DNA of 62,843 nucleotides from assembly GCA_017615055.1 (NCBI GenBank), contig JAGAAW010000043.1:1-62843 (forward strand), given 5' to 3'. This document shows, one piece after another, positions 16,375-24,328 of the stretch. The notes beneath the pieces are model-generated. The model saw nothing but the letters and a program-made list of their open reading frames with translations. It did no database searches and had not been told where the DNA came from. The position numbers and the translations under genes were made by a program. Position 1 is the first letter of the stretch, and each line of letters begins with the position of its first letter. Source of the stretch: Fibrobacter sp. GTDB taxonomy: Bacteria; Fibrobacterota; Fibrobacteria; Fibrobacterales; Fibrobacteraceae.

Positions 16375-18294
16375 CTACATGTCCGCGGGCGGTTCCTCAT
16401 TTGCGTCAGAGCCGGGAGGTTCTATAAACTTAGCGCAGTATTCCTTCACCTGCTCGCGGACGCTGTTCCCGCGCACCTTCCCCAGCAGGTCAACGATATC
16501 CTCGAGCGGCGCGGCCATGAAGGCTTCCGCACTCTTGTAGCGGGAAAGAATCTTCACGCGGGTCTCGTGACCCACGCCGGGCATCTTGAGCCATTCCACC
16601 TCCAGGTCCTTCTTGCGCTTGCTCCTCTGGTACGTGATGGCGAAGCGGTGCGCCTCGTCGCGGGCGTTCTGCAGCAACTTCAAGGCAGGGCTCGTGCGGT
16701 GCAGCACGATGCTCTTGCGGTCATCGGGGAACACGATTTCTTCGAGGCGCTTCGCGAGCCCGATGAGCGGCAGGTCGGTATCGTGCCCGAGCTCCTTCAG
16801 AATCTGCATGGTGGCATCCACCTGGCCCTTGCCGCCGTCGCATACCCACAGGTCGGGCATGGGCGTGCCTTCGTCTTCGAGCCGGCGGATACGGCGGGTC
16901 ATCACCTCGCGCATGCTCGCGAAGTCGTCCACGCCCTCCACCGTCTTGATAATGAACTTGCGGTAGTTCGCCTTGTCGGGCTTGCCGTTCTTGAAGGCGA
17001 CGAGACTCGCCACCGTGTTCGTGCCCGAGAGGTGCGATATGTCCACGCACTCGATACGGAAGGGGGTCTTCTTGAGCCCGAGAACCTTCTGCAGTTCAAA
17101 GACGCTCTGGTCAATCTCGCTATACTTCTGCACCTCCGCACGCATCTCCACCAGAATCATGTCGGCATTGGCACCCGCAAGTTTGAGGAACCCGAGCTTT
17201 TCTCCACGTTGCGGGTTCACGATGCTCACCTTGTGCCCCGCCTTCTCGGTCAGGGCCTGCGCGAGCGGTTCCGTATCCGGCGAGTCTCCGGCAATGCCGC
17301 CCTCGTCGCCGGCCCCGAGCGGCACGTCCGTCGCGATCTCGCCCGGGATAAAGTCCACATCCATGTACCACTGCACGAGCATCTGCCGGAAAATCTCGAG
17401 TTCGTCCTCTTCCAGCTTGCATTCCAGGCGGTAGTGGCGGCGCCCGCAAAGCACGCCGTTCCTGTACTCGAAAATCACCGCGGCCGCCATCGTGCCGTTG
17501 CGGCGGAGGCTCAGCACGTCCATGCAAAGGCGCGCATCCGTCACGTCCGTCTTCTGGTGGACACCCGTAGCCTTCAGGGCCTGGATGGCGTCGCGCTTCT
17601 TCATCGCGGCCTCAAAATCCAGCCTATCGCTCGCCGCTTGCATCTCGGCTTCCCATTGGGCAATCAGGTCGTCGCGCTTGCCGTTCAGGAGCATCTGCGT
17701 CTCACGCACCGCCTCGTGGTACTCCGCCTGCGTCACGAGCCCCGCGCACGGGGCGCCACACCGCCCAATGTGGTAGTTGAGGCAGGGCCTCGCGGGCTTT
17801 GCCAGCGGCAGTTTCAGTTTGCACTCGCGTATCTTGAACAGGCGGGCGGCAATGTCCTGCAACTGGGCGATCATGCGGGAATTCATGTAGGGGCCAAAGT
17901 ACTGGCAGCCGTCCTTGCGCACCGCACGCGAAAGGAACAGCCGCGGGAAAGGCTCATTCACCGAGAACGCGAGGTAGGGGAAATGCTTGTCGTCCTTCAG
18001 CAGCACGTTGTACTTGGGCGTGTGCTTCCGGATAAGGTTCGCCTCCAGAATAAGCGCCTCGGACTCGCTCTCGGTAATAATCCACTCGATGTCGCGGATG
18101 TAGGGCAGCATGAGCGTCGCGGCCCGGTGCCCGCCGTGATCGCTCCCGTCAAAGTAGCTCCTCACGCGGTTCTTGAGCACCTTGGCCTTGCCGATGTAGA
18201 TAATCTTCCCCTGGGCGTTACGCATGATGTAGACGCCCGGCAACGCGGGGAGTTCGGCAAGCCTGCGCTCGATATGTTCGCTAACGGGGATCAC
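16375..18294 (-). CDS. uvrC: excinuclease ABC subunit C
   Basis: 639 aa. An N-terminal GIY-YIG nuclease (PGVYIMRNAQGKIIYIGKAK) makes the 3' incision. A UVR motif (RLDFEAAMKKRDAIQAL) binds UvrB. The RNase H-like domain shows DGGKGQVD and FPDDRKS. Tandem helix-hairpin-helix motifs lie at the end (MPGVGHETRVKILSRYKSAEAF). It is full length for the family and acts in nucleotide excision repair. It is transcribed divergently from the ZapB-like gene. Confidence 0.97.
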   Translation of the reverse strand: MIPVSEHIERRLAELPALPGVYIMRNAQGKIIYIGKAKVLKNRVRSYFDGSDHGGHRAATLMLPYIRDIEWIITESESEALILEANLIRKHTPKYNVLLKDDKHFPYLAFSVNEPFPRLFLSRAVRKDGCQYFGPYMNSRMIAQLQDIAARLFKIRECKLKLPLAKPARPCLNYHIGRCGAPCAGLVTQAEYHEAVRETQMLLNGKRDDLIAQWEAEMQAASDRLDFEAAMKKRDAIQALKATGVHQKTDVTDARLCMDVLSLRRNGTMAAAVIFEYRNGVLCGRRHYRLECKLEEDELEIFRQMLVQWYMDVDFIPGEIATDVPLGAGDEGGIAGDSPDTEPLAQALTEKAGHKVSIVNPQRGEKLGFLKLAGANADMILVEMRAEVQKYSEIDQSVFELQKVLGLKKTPFRIECVDISHLSGTNTVASLVAFKNGKPDKANYRKFIIKTVEGVDDFASMREVMTRRIRRLEDEGTPMPDLWVCDGGKGQVDATMQILKELGHDTDLPLIGLAKRLEEIVFPDDRKSIVLHRTSPALKLLQNARDEAHRFAITYQRSKRKKDLEVEWLKMPGVGHETRVKILSRYKSAEAFMAAPLEDIVDLLGKVRGNSVREQVKEYCAKFIEPPGSDANEEPPADM

Positions 18295-18435
18295 TACCCT
18301 ACAAGGTAAAATTTATTCCGCCCCGACAATTCTTCCGTTACCGTAATTTTTATGATTTTTTTCATACTTTACCGCTTATTTTTTTATATATCTTTTTATA
18401 GGTGATTCATAACCCCCCTGATCACGGAGCAATAA

Positions 18436-19416
18436 ATGAACCTAGAGAACATCAATCTCCTTTCGCAAAAGGTAGACGGCGTCCTCACCACCGTACGTAA
18501 CCTACGGCAAGAAAACGCCACCCTGAAACAGACACTGGCCACCAAAGAGGCCGAAATGCAGGACAGGAACCTTGTCCTCGAGAGCCTCAACAACGAAATC
18601 ACCGACTGCAAGGCAGCGCTCCAGGCCCGCGCCAACCAGGCATCCGCCCAGGACGAGGTGATAAACCAGAAGCAGGGCGAAATTGATGGGCTCCGCGGCG
18701 AACTTGACGGCGCAAACACGAAAATCGCCGACCTGCAGAACATGCTCGACCAGACGAACGGCAACCTGCAGAACGCAAACGAAAAGATTTCATGGCTCGA
18801 AGCCGGCATCAACGAAAGGGACGGCAAGCTGAACGCTGTCCAGAACGAATGTGCCGCATCCAAGGCAAACGAAGTCCTGCTGAACCAGAAAATCGAGGAA
18901 CTGAACCGCATCATCGCGGACAAGGACAACGCGATTGCCGACAGGGACAACACCATCGCCGAGAAGAACAACGCAATCGACGTGCTCAACACCGAGAAGG
19001 CGAGCCTGAACGACACCATCCTGGCGCAGGGCGAAGAAATCCGCGAGGCGCAGGAACGCTTCAAGCAGATGGTCTCCACCATTGAGAACGAACTCGGCAC
19101 CGAAATCCCCGTAGACGTGGCATTCAACGAGCAGCCCGCAGCACAGCCTGCCGAGCCCGCTCCCGAAGCAGTCGCCGAACCGGTTGCAGAACCCGTAGTA
19201 GAAGAAGTTGCACAGCCCGAACCTGAACCGGTCGCAGAACCCGTGGTAGAACCCGAGCCCGAGCAGGTTGCCGAGCCGGAACCCGAATCCCATATCATTC
19301 CCGATACCGACCCCGCAGAAGACGAAGAAGATATTATAGAAGTACACCCCGCAAATGAGAAGGAACCGGACCTTTTCGCGAGCAATGGAGGCTCGCAATC
19401 CGGTTTTTTCGGCTAA
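18436..19416 (+). CDS. ZapB-like coiled-coil protein with Pro/Glu-rich tail
   Basis: 326 aa. The first ~230 residues are continuous coiled coil. Its beginning (MNLENINLLSQKVDGVLTTV) resembles ZapB, and it lies 43 nt upstream of zapA, so a cell-division coiled coil partnering ZapA/FtsZ is likely. It is much longer than ZapB (about 80 aa). The C-terminal quarter is an acidic Pro-Glu-Val-Ala repeat (EPVAEPVVEEVAQPEPEP) ending in a short unique segment. An alternative is a generic septal coiled-coil protein. The start has a GGAG site 8 nt upstream. Confidence 0.75.
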   Translation: MNLENINLLSQKVDGVLTTVRNLRQENATLKQTLATKEAEMQDRNLVLESLNNEITDCKAALQARANQASAQDEVINQKQGEIDGLRGELDGANTKIADLQNMLDQTNGNLQNANEKISWLEAGINERDGKLNAVQNECAASKANEVLLNQKIEELNRIIADKDNAIADRDNTIAEKNNAIDVLNTEKASLNDTILAQGEEIREAQERFKQMVSTIENELGTEIPVDVAFNEQPAAQPAEPAPEAVAEPVAEPVVEEVAQPEPEPVAEPVVEPEPEQVAEPEPESHIIPDTDPAEDEEDIIEVHPANEKEPDLFASNGGSQSGFFG

Positions 19417-19459
19417 GATGGCTGATGGATGACGATCCATTCGGCGTAGGAATGAAATA

Positions 19460-19792
19460 ATGGCAGAAGCAAATACACACAGGTCCGTAACCGTCAATGT
19501 CGGCAGCGAACGCCTGACAATCAAGACCGACCTTCCCGACGGGGATATCAAGGAAATCGTCGACTACATCGACGAGCGTTACACCAGTTACGAGCGCTAC
19601 GGCCTCGAAACCGGGAAGCGCATGGCACTGCTTGCTCTCGAAATGTGCGAGCAGATGTTCGCGCACCGCAAGATGTTCCGCGAGGTCAAGGTCGAGCGTG
19701 ACGAACTGAACAACGCTATGAAGGAAATGGCCGCCCTCCTCGAAGAGGGCCAGGAACACAAGGAATCCTCGCCCGAAGGCGACTGGGTCTAG
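19460..19792 (+). CDS. zapA: cell division protein ZapA
   Basis: 110 aa. The beta-rich N-terminus (SVTVNVGSERLTIKTDLP style) and the EIVDYIDERY / RMALLALEMCEQMF helices are the ZapA fold, followed by a coiled coil. ZapA bundles FtsZ protofilaments at mid-cell. The upstream coiled-coil gene and the downstream small RNA give a zapB-zapA-RNA order reminiscent of zapA-ssrS in proteobacteria. Confidence 0.9.
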   Translation: MAEANTHRSVTVNVGSERLTIKTDLPDGDIKEIVDYIDERYTSYERYGLETGKRMALLALEMCEQMFAHRKMFREVKVERDELNNAMKEMAALLEEGQEHKESSPEGDWV

Positions 19793-19810
19793 GGCTCCAG
19801 AACCACTTTC

Positions 19811-19854
19811 AAGGCTGGCCAGCGGCGACTCGCGCCATGGCCAGTCTTTTTTTA
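19811..19854 (+). terminator. terminator of zapB-zapA unit
   Basis: GGCTGGCCA/TGGCCAGTC stem with an inner GCGGCG/CGCGCC stem, then T8. Confidence 0.85.
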
Positions 19855-19897
19855 CAATTCCCTGACAGACAAAAGACAAAATAAGGCATTTTGCCTA

Positions 19898-19926
19898 TTG
19901 CTTTTACCCGTAAATTAGGATATATT
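19898..19926 (+). promoter_or_regulatory. promoter of candidate structured RNA
   Basis: TTGCTT (19898-19903), 17-nt spacer, TATATT (19921-19926). Predicted start is near 19933. Confidence 0.6.
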
Positions 19927-19932
19927 AAGGAC

Positions 19933-20097
19933 ATAGGCATCGCACGGATTAACGCCCGATCTAACAAGATATAAACAGCTCGTGGCTCTTGTGGTCTAGT
20001 TTAGGCGCGCATCGACGTGAAAAACGAAGCACCAAGGCACTGCTATCTTTCAGAAATAGTAGTTTCGAGTGTTCCACCGTGGCGGATGCCTTTTTTT
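19933..20097 (+). ncRNA. candidate structured RNA, possibly 6S-like
   Basis: An RNA of about 165 nt from the promoter would be closed by its own ends: AGGCATC (19935-19941) and ACGG (19944-19947) pair with CCGT (20077-20080) and GATGCCT (20085-20091), followed by T7. Inside are GATC..ACAAGA/TCTTGT-GGTC (19958-19996) and ACTGCTAT/ATAGTAGT extended by CGAA/TTCG (20025-20067). Promoter, end pairing, U tract and location after zapA recall ssrS (6S RNA). However, the internal fold looks like a multibranch loop rather than one long hairpin with a bubble. Its 3' end overlaps the convergent gene by 55 nt. Confidence 0.55.
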
Positions 20098-20861
20098 GTA
20101 CCCAGAATCAGCATGACCTGGGCCGGAACGTACACCCACCAGACAAAGTTGTTCGCAATTTCCGCAACCGCCTGAACGGCGCTGTGGTCTTCGCCCGTCA
20201 TCAGCGCGAGGCCCACGAGGACATCCCCGAAGAAGAACGTGACCATGCCCCAGCGGATGAATTGCGCGTTTGCCGCAGGGAAGTAACTGTTGCGCGGAGC
20301 GAGGATACCCACCACCATCGACGTGATGACAAAGATGCCGTACACGACGACAATCACGAGCGTAATGTTGTCGAGCGTAGGCTCGATGACATTGCCGCCA
20401 AAAAGCGCTGCCGCAAAACCCGCCACCGGAATCAGCAGGAACTTGTGCACCTTACCAGGCTTGTCATCAGTTTCTGACTTGCGCGTATGCCTGTGGATGA
20501 GCCCCACCTGGAACATGATGAAGAACGCGATGCCGATAATGTCGCTGAGGGCGCGCTGGTCGGGAGCGATAACCTTGATCATGCAGAAACTGAAGTCGGC
20601 GAGGAGCGAGAAGATGAACGCTATGCGGAGCGTCTTTGCATCGAGCTTGGAAAACGAATCGCGCGATACGATGAACGCAAGCACCGTAAGGAGGCACGAC
20701 ATCGCAAACTTGGTAAAGAACTGCAACGTGCGCGCATCGGCCAGGCAATCGTTCACCGCGCCACACTGGTAAAAATCGAACCATTCCTTGCCCGTAGTGA
20801 CAACCAGCAGGATGGCAATAAGGGCCAGAATTACTTTACTCGCTTTAGACTCCAAAAACAT
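20043..20861 (-). CDS. YhhN/TMEM86-like integral membrane protein
   Basis: 272 aa with about eight hydrophobic helices. The pattern FIFSLLADFSFCMI ... FIMFQVGLIHRHTR ... WGMVTFFFGDVLVGLAL ... FVWWVYVPAQVMLILG fits the YhhN family, whose animal members are lysoplasmalogenases; bacterial function is less clear. The conserved Asp in LLAD and FFGD match the family's catalytic-site pattern. A TATTCT box lies 7 nt before the ATG, so the mRNA may be leaderless. The 3' end overlaps the candidate RNA in antisense. Confidence 0.6.
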   Translation of the reverse strand: MFLESKASKVILALIAILLVVTTGKEWFDFYQCGAVNDCLADARTLQFFTKFAMSCLLTVLAFIVSRDSFSKLDAKTLRIAFIFSLLADFSFCMIKVIAPDQRALSDIIGIAFFIMFQVGLIHRHTRKSETDDKPGKVHKFLLIPVAGFAAALFGGNVIEPTLDNITLVIVVVYGIFVITSMVVGILAPRNSYFPAANAQFIRWGMVTFFFGDVLVGLALMTGEDHSAVQAVAEIANNFVWWVYVPAQVMLILGTKKGIRHGGTLETTISER

Positions 20862-20882
20862 GGGCTAAAGAATAGTAAATAG

Positions 20883-22856
20883 TTACTCCACGCGAATCTT
20901 GCGGACAGCCTTTCCCGAGCGAATCAGGTACACGCCCGCATACCTGATCTTTGAGAGGCGGGTACCAATGAGGCGCCCCTGCATGTCGAACACCTGCAGC
21001 GGCTCGCCTGCCCGGAACCCGAAGGCATCCAGGTCACCCGCAAGGGAACGTAGGCCGATGACCGTCGTGGTATCGTTCGTGGAATCCCTGACAGTCGTAT
21101 CAATCACGCTCGTATCCGGTTCAACAAACGGATTTTCCGGATCGTCCACCACCACCTTGATGGTCACGTAACTCTCGCAGCCCGCGGCGTTCGTGAATTC
21201 CGCCTTGTAGTACCCGCTCGACTTGCCGTCCATGTTCTTGAAGCGGATCTCGCGCCCCACGGCACTATAGCCGTTCGGGCCGCTCCATACCCAGCGCCCG
21301 CCTTCCCATGGATGCGGGCCGATTACCAGCGAGTCGCCCTTGTTCACCTGAACGTCGGTCGTCTCGTTCCAGCCGCCATCGTGCACCTTCACGTACGGGA
21401 TTATGGTATCCGGAGCGCAGATGCCACCTTCGGCGCCGTCTATGACCATCGTGGTGATTGTCTGCGCCGGAGCCGTCATCGTGAGCGCCTTGCCTGAAAC
21501 CGCTATATCGGACTGAGCCTTCAAACTTCCCGGCAACTCAAAACGGTACACCTTCGCGCTAGTCGCAATCTTGTCGAACCCGCGCAGGTCAAATTCATAC
21601 TTCACGTCGGAACTTCCACTATTGCGAACTATGAGCACCAAAGCGCCATCTTCGCGCAACGCCGCAAGCGTATTGCCGTTATCGCTGTCGATGATGCGCG
21701 ACCCCGGCCGAATGAACCGGCTAAAGGCCGCATGCATGTAGAAGCGCGCATTCGGGGTGAAGGTCTCCTTGCTGTGGTTGAGCGCGAAGGTCCGCCAGTT
21801 CTCCGCCGGGTCGCCCAGTTGCCAGTCCACCCAGGCGCTCGCCTTCATGTCGCGCAGGTCCGCAAGAATCACGCCCGCCATCCAGAGCGCGATATTCTCG
21901 TCACTATCCTTGTGGAGCGGGCCCGTCTCGGACTGCCAAACCCTCTTGTTCTGCGCAAAGGCCGCGTTAAAGAGTTTCGCGCGGTTGTTGCCGCCGGAAT
22001 AACTGTGCGTGTTCACCTGGTACATGTACCCAAGCGCCTCGGCACTGTAGCCGTTGAACTGGCTCAACGCCGTCCCGATATCCGTCTCGTCGGCAGCACT
22101 TACCGAGGTCTCCGGGAAAAGTCCCTTCGCCTTGAGCGCCTTGCCCAGTTCCACGATCATCTTGGACTGGTTATTCTTGAATCCACAGCCTTCCTGGTCG
22201 CCGTTAGACTTCCACCAGCCGGCGCTCGGCTCGTTGAACGGCTCCACCGTACGGAACGTGATTCCCCATTCCTTCTTGAAGTGCAGCGCCACCTCGGAGA
22301 GGTAGTCCGCAAAGTCGTCGAAGTAGTCCTCTTTCAGGTTATCCGCACCGTTGTCGCCACCGGAGACGCACCCGCTCTTGGTCATCCACCACGGGGGAGA
22401 ATTGCTGAAGGCCTCGAAAATCGGGTCCTTCACGCGCTTGGAGAGTTCGACCGCGATTGTACGCTGGTACGGGTCTGCCGTCCAGTCAAAGTCGCCGTTT
22501 TCCTTGGGCTTGTAACCGGGAACGGCCGCGCCACCATCGCCCTTAGTGAGGTGATTGTGCCCCGGCTGGTCGCCACCGCCGATGTTATAGCGGAAAATCG
22601 TGTAGCCCAGACCGGTGTCCGGATCAGCAATCGCGCCCAGCAACTTGCCGCGATTCGCCTCGCTCCAGGCACCCGCCTTCACGGCCCACCAGCACAGGCT
22701 GGAGCCCCAGCCCTCGAAAACCTGATAGCGCTTGCCCGGGTCAACAACGACCTTGGTCTGCGCCGATGCCGGCGTTGCAAGGCCCGCGACGCATACCGCC
22801 GCCATCACGCCAAGCAAGGTGATGCCCGAAACTGTTCGACTGCTATAAACTCTCAT
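20883..22856 (-). CDS. secreted GH30-family glycoside hydrolase
   Basis: 657 aa. Signal peptide ends at ATPASAQ (~residue 33). The catalytic domain (about 35-475) has FEGWGSSLCWWA, SNSPPWWMT, the acid/base Glu209 in VEPFNEP and the nucleophile Glu310 in WQSETG, as in GH30 (clan GH-A). The EGWG-SLCWWA start resembles GH30 endo-beta-1,6-galactanases, so a plant-polysaccharide side-chain activity is plausible. An Ig-like region follows (CAPDTIIPYVKV...), and the last ~65 residues (GEPLQVFDMQGRLIGTRL to a basic end) look like a Bacteroidetes/Fibrobacter type IX-style sorting domain. Fits a fibre-degrading lifestyle. Confidence 0.9.
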   Translation of the reverse strand: MRVYSSRTVSGITLLGVMAAVCVAGLATPASAQTKVVVDPGKRYQVFEGWGSSLCWWAVKAGAWSEANRGKLLGAIADPDTGLGYTIFRYNIGGGDQPGHNHLTKGDGGAAVPGYKPKENGDFDWTADPYQRTIAVELSKRVKDPIFEAFSNSPPWWMTKSGCVSGGDNGADNLKEDYFDDFADYLSEVALHFKKEWGITFRTVEPFNEPSAGWWKSNGDQEGCGFKNNQSKMIVELGKALKAKGLFPETSVSAADETDIGTALSQFNGYSAEALGYMYQVNTHSYSGGNNRAKLFNAAFAQNKRVWQSETGPLHKDSDENIALWMAGVILADLRDMKASAWVDWQLGDPAENWRTFALNHSKETFTPNARFYMHAAFSRFIRPGSRIIDSDNGNTLAALREDGALVLIVRNSGSSDVKYEFDLRGFDKIATSAKVYRFELPGSLKAQSDIAVSGKALTMTAPAQTITTMVIDGAEGGICAPDTIIPYVKVHDGGWNETTDVQVNKGDSLVIGPHPWEGGRWVWSGPNGYSAVGREIRFKNMDGKSSGYYKAEFTNAAGCESYVTIKVVVDDPENPFVEPDTSVIDTTVRDSTNDTTTVIGLRSLAGDLDAFGFRAGEPLQVFDMQGRLIGTRLSKIRYAGVYLIRSGKAVRKIRVE

Positions 22857-23051
22857 ACTGCCAAATCCAATCCTCTCGCCCTAAAACCGGGCAATACATA
22901 TATAAATATACCCCATCAGCACCACGTTGTCAAATGTGGACTTTTTCGGGGGAAATTTTTTTCCAAAACCATTTGACATTTATTGCCAACCAGTCGATAC
23001 TATATTTGAAGATGGTTAAAGACTCCGGCTTCGGGCCGGAAAAGGAATAGT

Positions 23052-24326
23052 ATGAAATTTATACACACCGCTGACTGGCACCTGGGCAACTCGATGCACG
23101 ACATCGACCGCGCCGAGGAAACAACCGCCTTCCTCGCATGGCTCAAGGAACGCATCGTCGAATTCGGGGCAGAATGCCTCGTAGTCTCGGGCGATATCTT
23201 CGATACCGCGGTCCCGCCCCTCGAGGCGCGCCGCATGTATTTCAAGTTCCTCGCCTCCCTGCTGGATACCTGCTGCAAGAACATCGTCCTCGTCGGCGGG
23301 AACCACGACTCGGGCACGCTGCTCGATGCGCCGCGCGACCTGCTCGACGCCCTCAATATCCAGATGGTGGGCTCCCTCGGGGAACGCCCCGTAGAAGAAC
23401 TCGTGAAGGAACTGACGGATGCCAGCGGGAACGTTGTCGGCATCAGCGCCGCAGTCCCGTACGTACGCGAAATGGAACTGCGCCGCTTCAAGCCAGAATC
23501 AGATGACACGAATTTCGCACAAAACACATACAGCGGGCTCTACAGTGCCGTTTACGAGGCCGCCGAAAGCCTGCGTGCCGGCCGTGACATCCCCATCGTG
23601 GCGACAGGCCACCTGTACGCAAGCAAGCTGGAAGGCCGCCCCGAAAACGACGAGGGCAAGGACGCGAAGGAGCACGGCATGCGCGATATCGTCGGAAACC
23701 TCGGGACAATCCCCGTCTCTGTCTTCCCGGAAGGTTTTGACTATGTGGCCCTCGGGCATATCCACTACACTACCACGGTGGCGCAGAACCCGAAGGTACG
23801 CTATTCGGGCTCGCCGTTCGTACTCGGTTTCGACGAGGCGAAAATCCCGCACCATATTCTCGAAATCGACCTGAAGAAGGGCGAAGAGCCCAACGTGCAG
23901 AAAATCGAGACCCCGCAGTACTTCAAGTTCGTGCGCGTATCGGGTACTATCGAGAATATCATTATGCAGCTGAACCAGCTGAAGAGTGCACCCGCGGATA
24001 AACCCCTGAAGGTGGAAGTCGTCTTTGACTACATCCCGGGCGTAAACATCAACGAGGCTCTCGCTTCCGTTCTGGAAGGCGCCCCGTTTGAGGTCGTAAG
24101 CAAGAAGGCGAACCGCACCGACACCCTTACGGCAGACAGTTTCTCGGACGATACACTTGATTCCGTCAACGTGCTGCGCGACGAGGAAGTCTTCAAGATC
24201 CTTATCATGAGCAAGAGCGGAGCCAAGGAAATGGATGAAAGCATCAAGAAGAATTACGATGACTATCTCCCACTCTTTATGCAGGTAGTCGAAGAAGTCA
24301 AAAACGAAAACAGTGAGGAGGCATAA
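23052..24326 (+). CDS. sbcD: exonuclease SbcD (Mre11-type nuclease)
   Basis: 424 aa. Phosphoesterase motifs are in order: HTADWHLGNS, VSGDIFD, GGNHDSG, VATGHLY and GHIHYT. With SbcC it forms the Mre11-Rad50-like complex that opens hairpins and resects DNA ends. sbcC starts 2 nt after its stop, so they are co-translated. A TATATTTG box lies about 40 nt upstream. Confidence 0.96.
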   Translation: MKFIHTADWHLGNSMHDIDRAEETTAFLAWLKERIVEFGAECLVVSGDIFDTAVPPLEARRMYFKFLASLLDTCCKNIVLVGGNHDSGTLLDAPRDLLDALNIQMVGSLGERPVEELVKELTDASGNVVGISAAVPYVREMELRRFKPESDDTNFAQNTYSGLYSAVYEAAESLRAGRDIPIVATGHLYASKLEGRPENDEGKDAKEHGMRDIVGNLGTIPVSVFPEGFDYVALGHIHYTTTVAQNPKVRYSGSPFVLGFDEAKIPHHILEIDLKKGEEPNVQKIETPQYFKFVRVSGTIENIIMQLNQLKSAPADKPLKVEVVFDYIPGVNINEALASVLEGAPFEVVSKKANRTDTLTADSFSDDTLDSVNVLRDEEVFKILIMSKSGAKEMDESIKKNYDDYLPLFMQVVEEVKNENSEEA

Positions 24327-24328
24327 AC

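Noticed and set aside
18436..19416. TolA- or TonB-like reading of the Pro/Glu-rich coiled-coil protein
   Set aside because: No membrane anchor or TolA/TonB C-terminal domain; the ZapB-like start and adjacency to zapA fit better.
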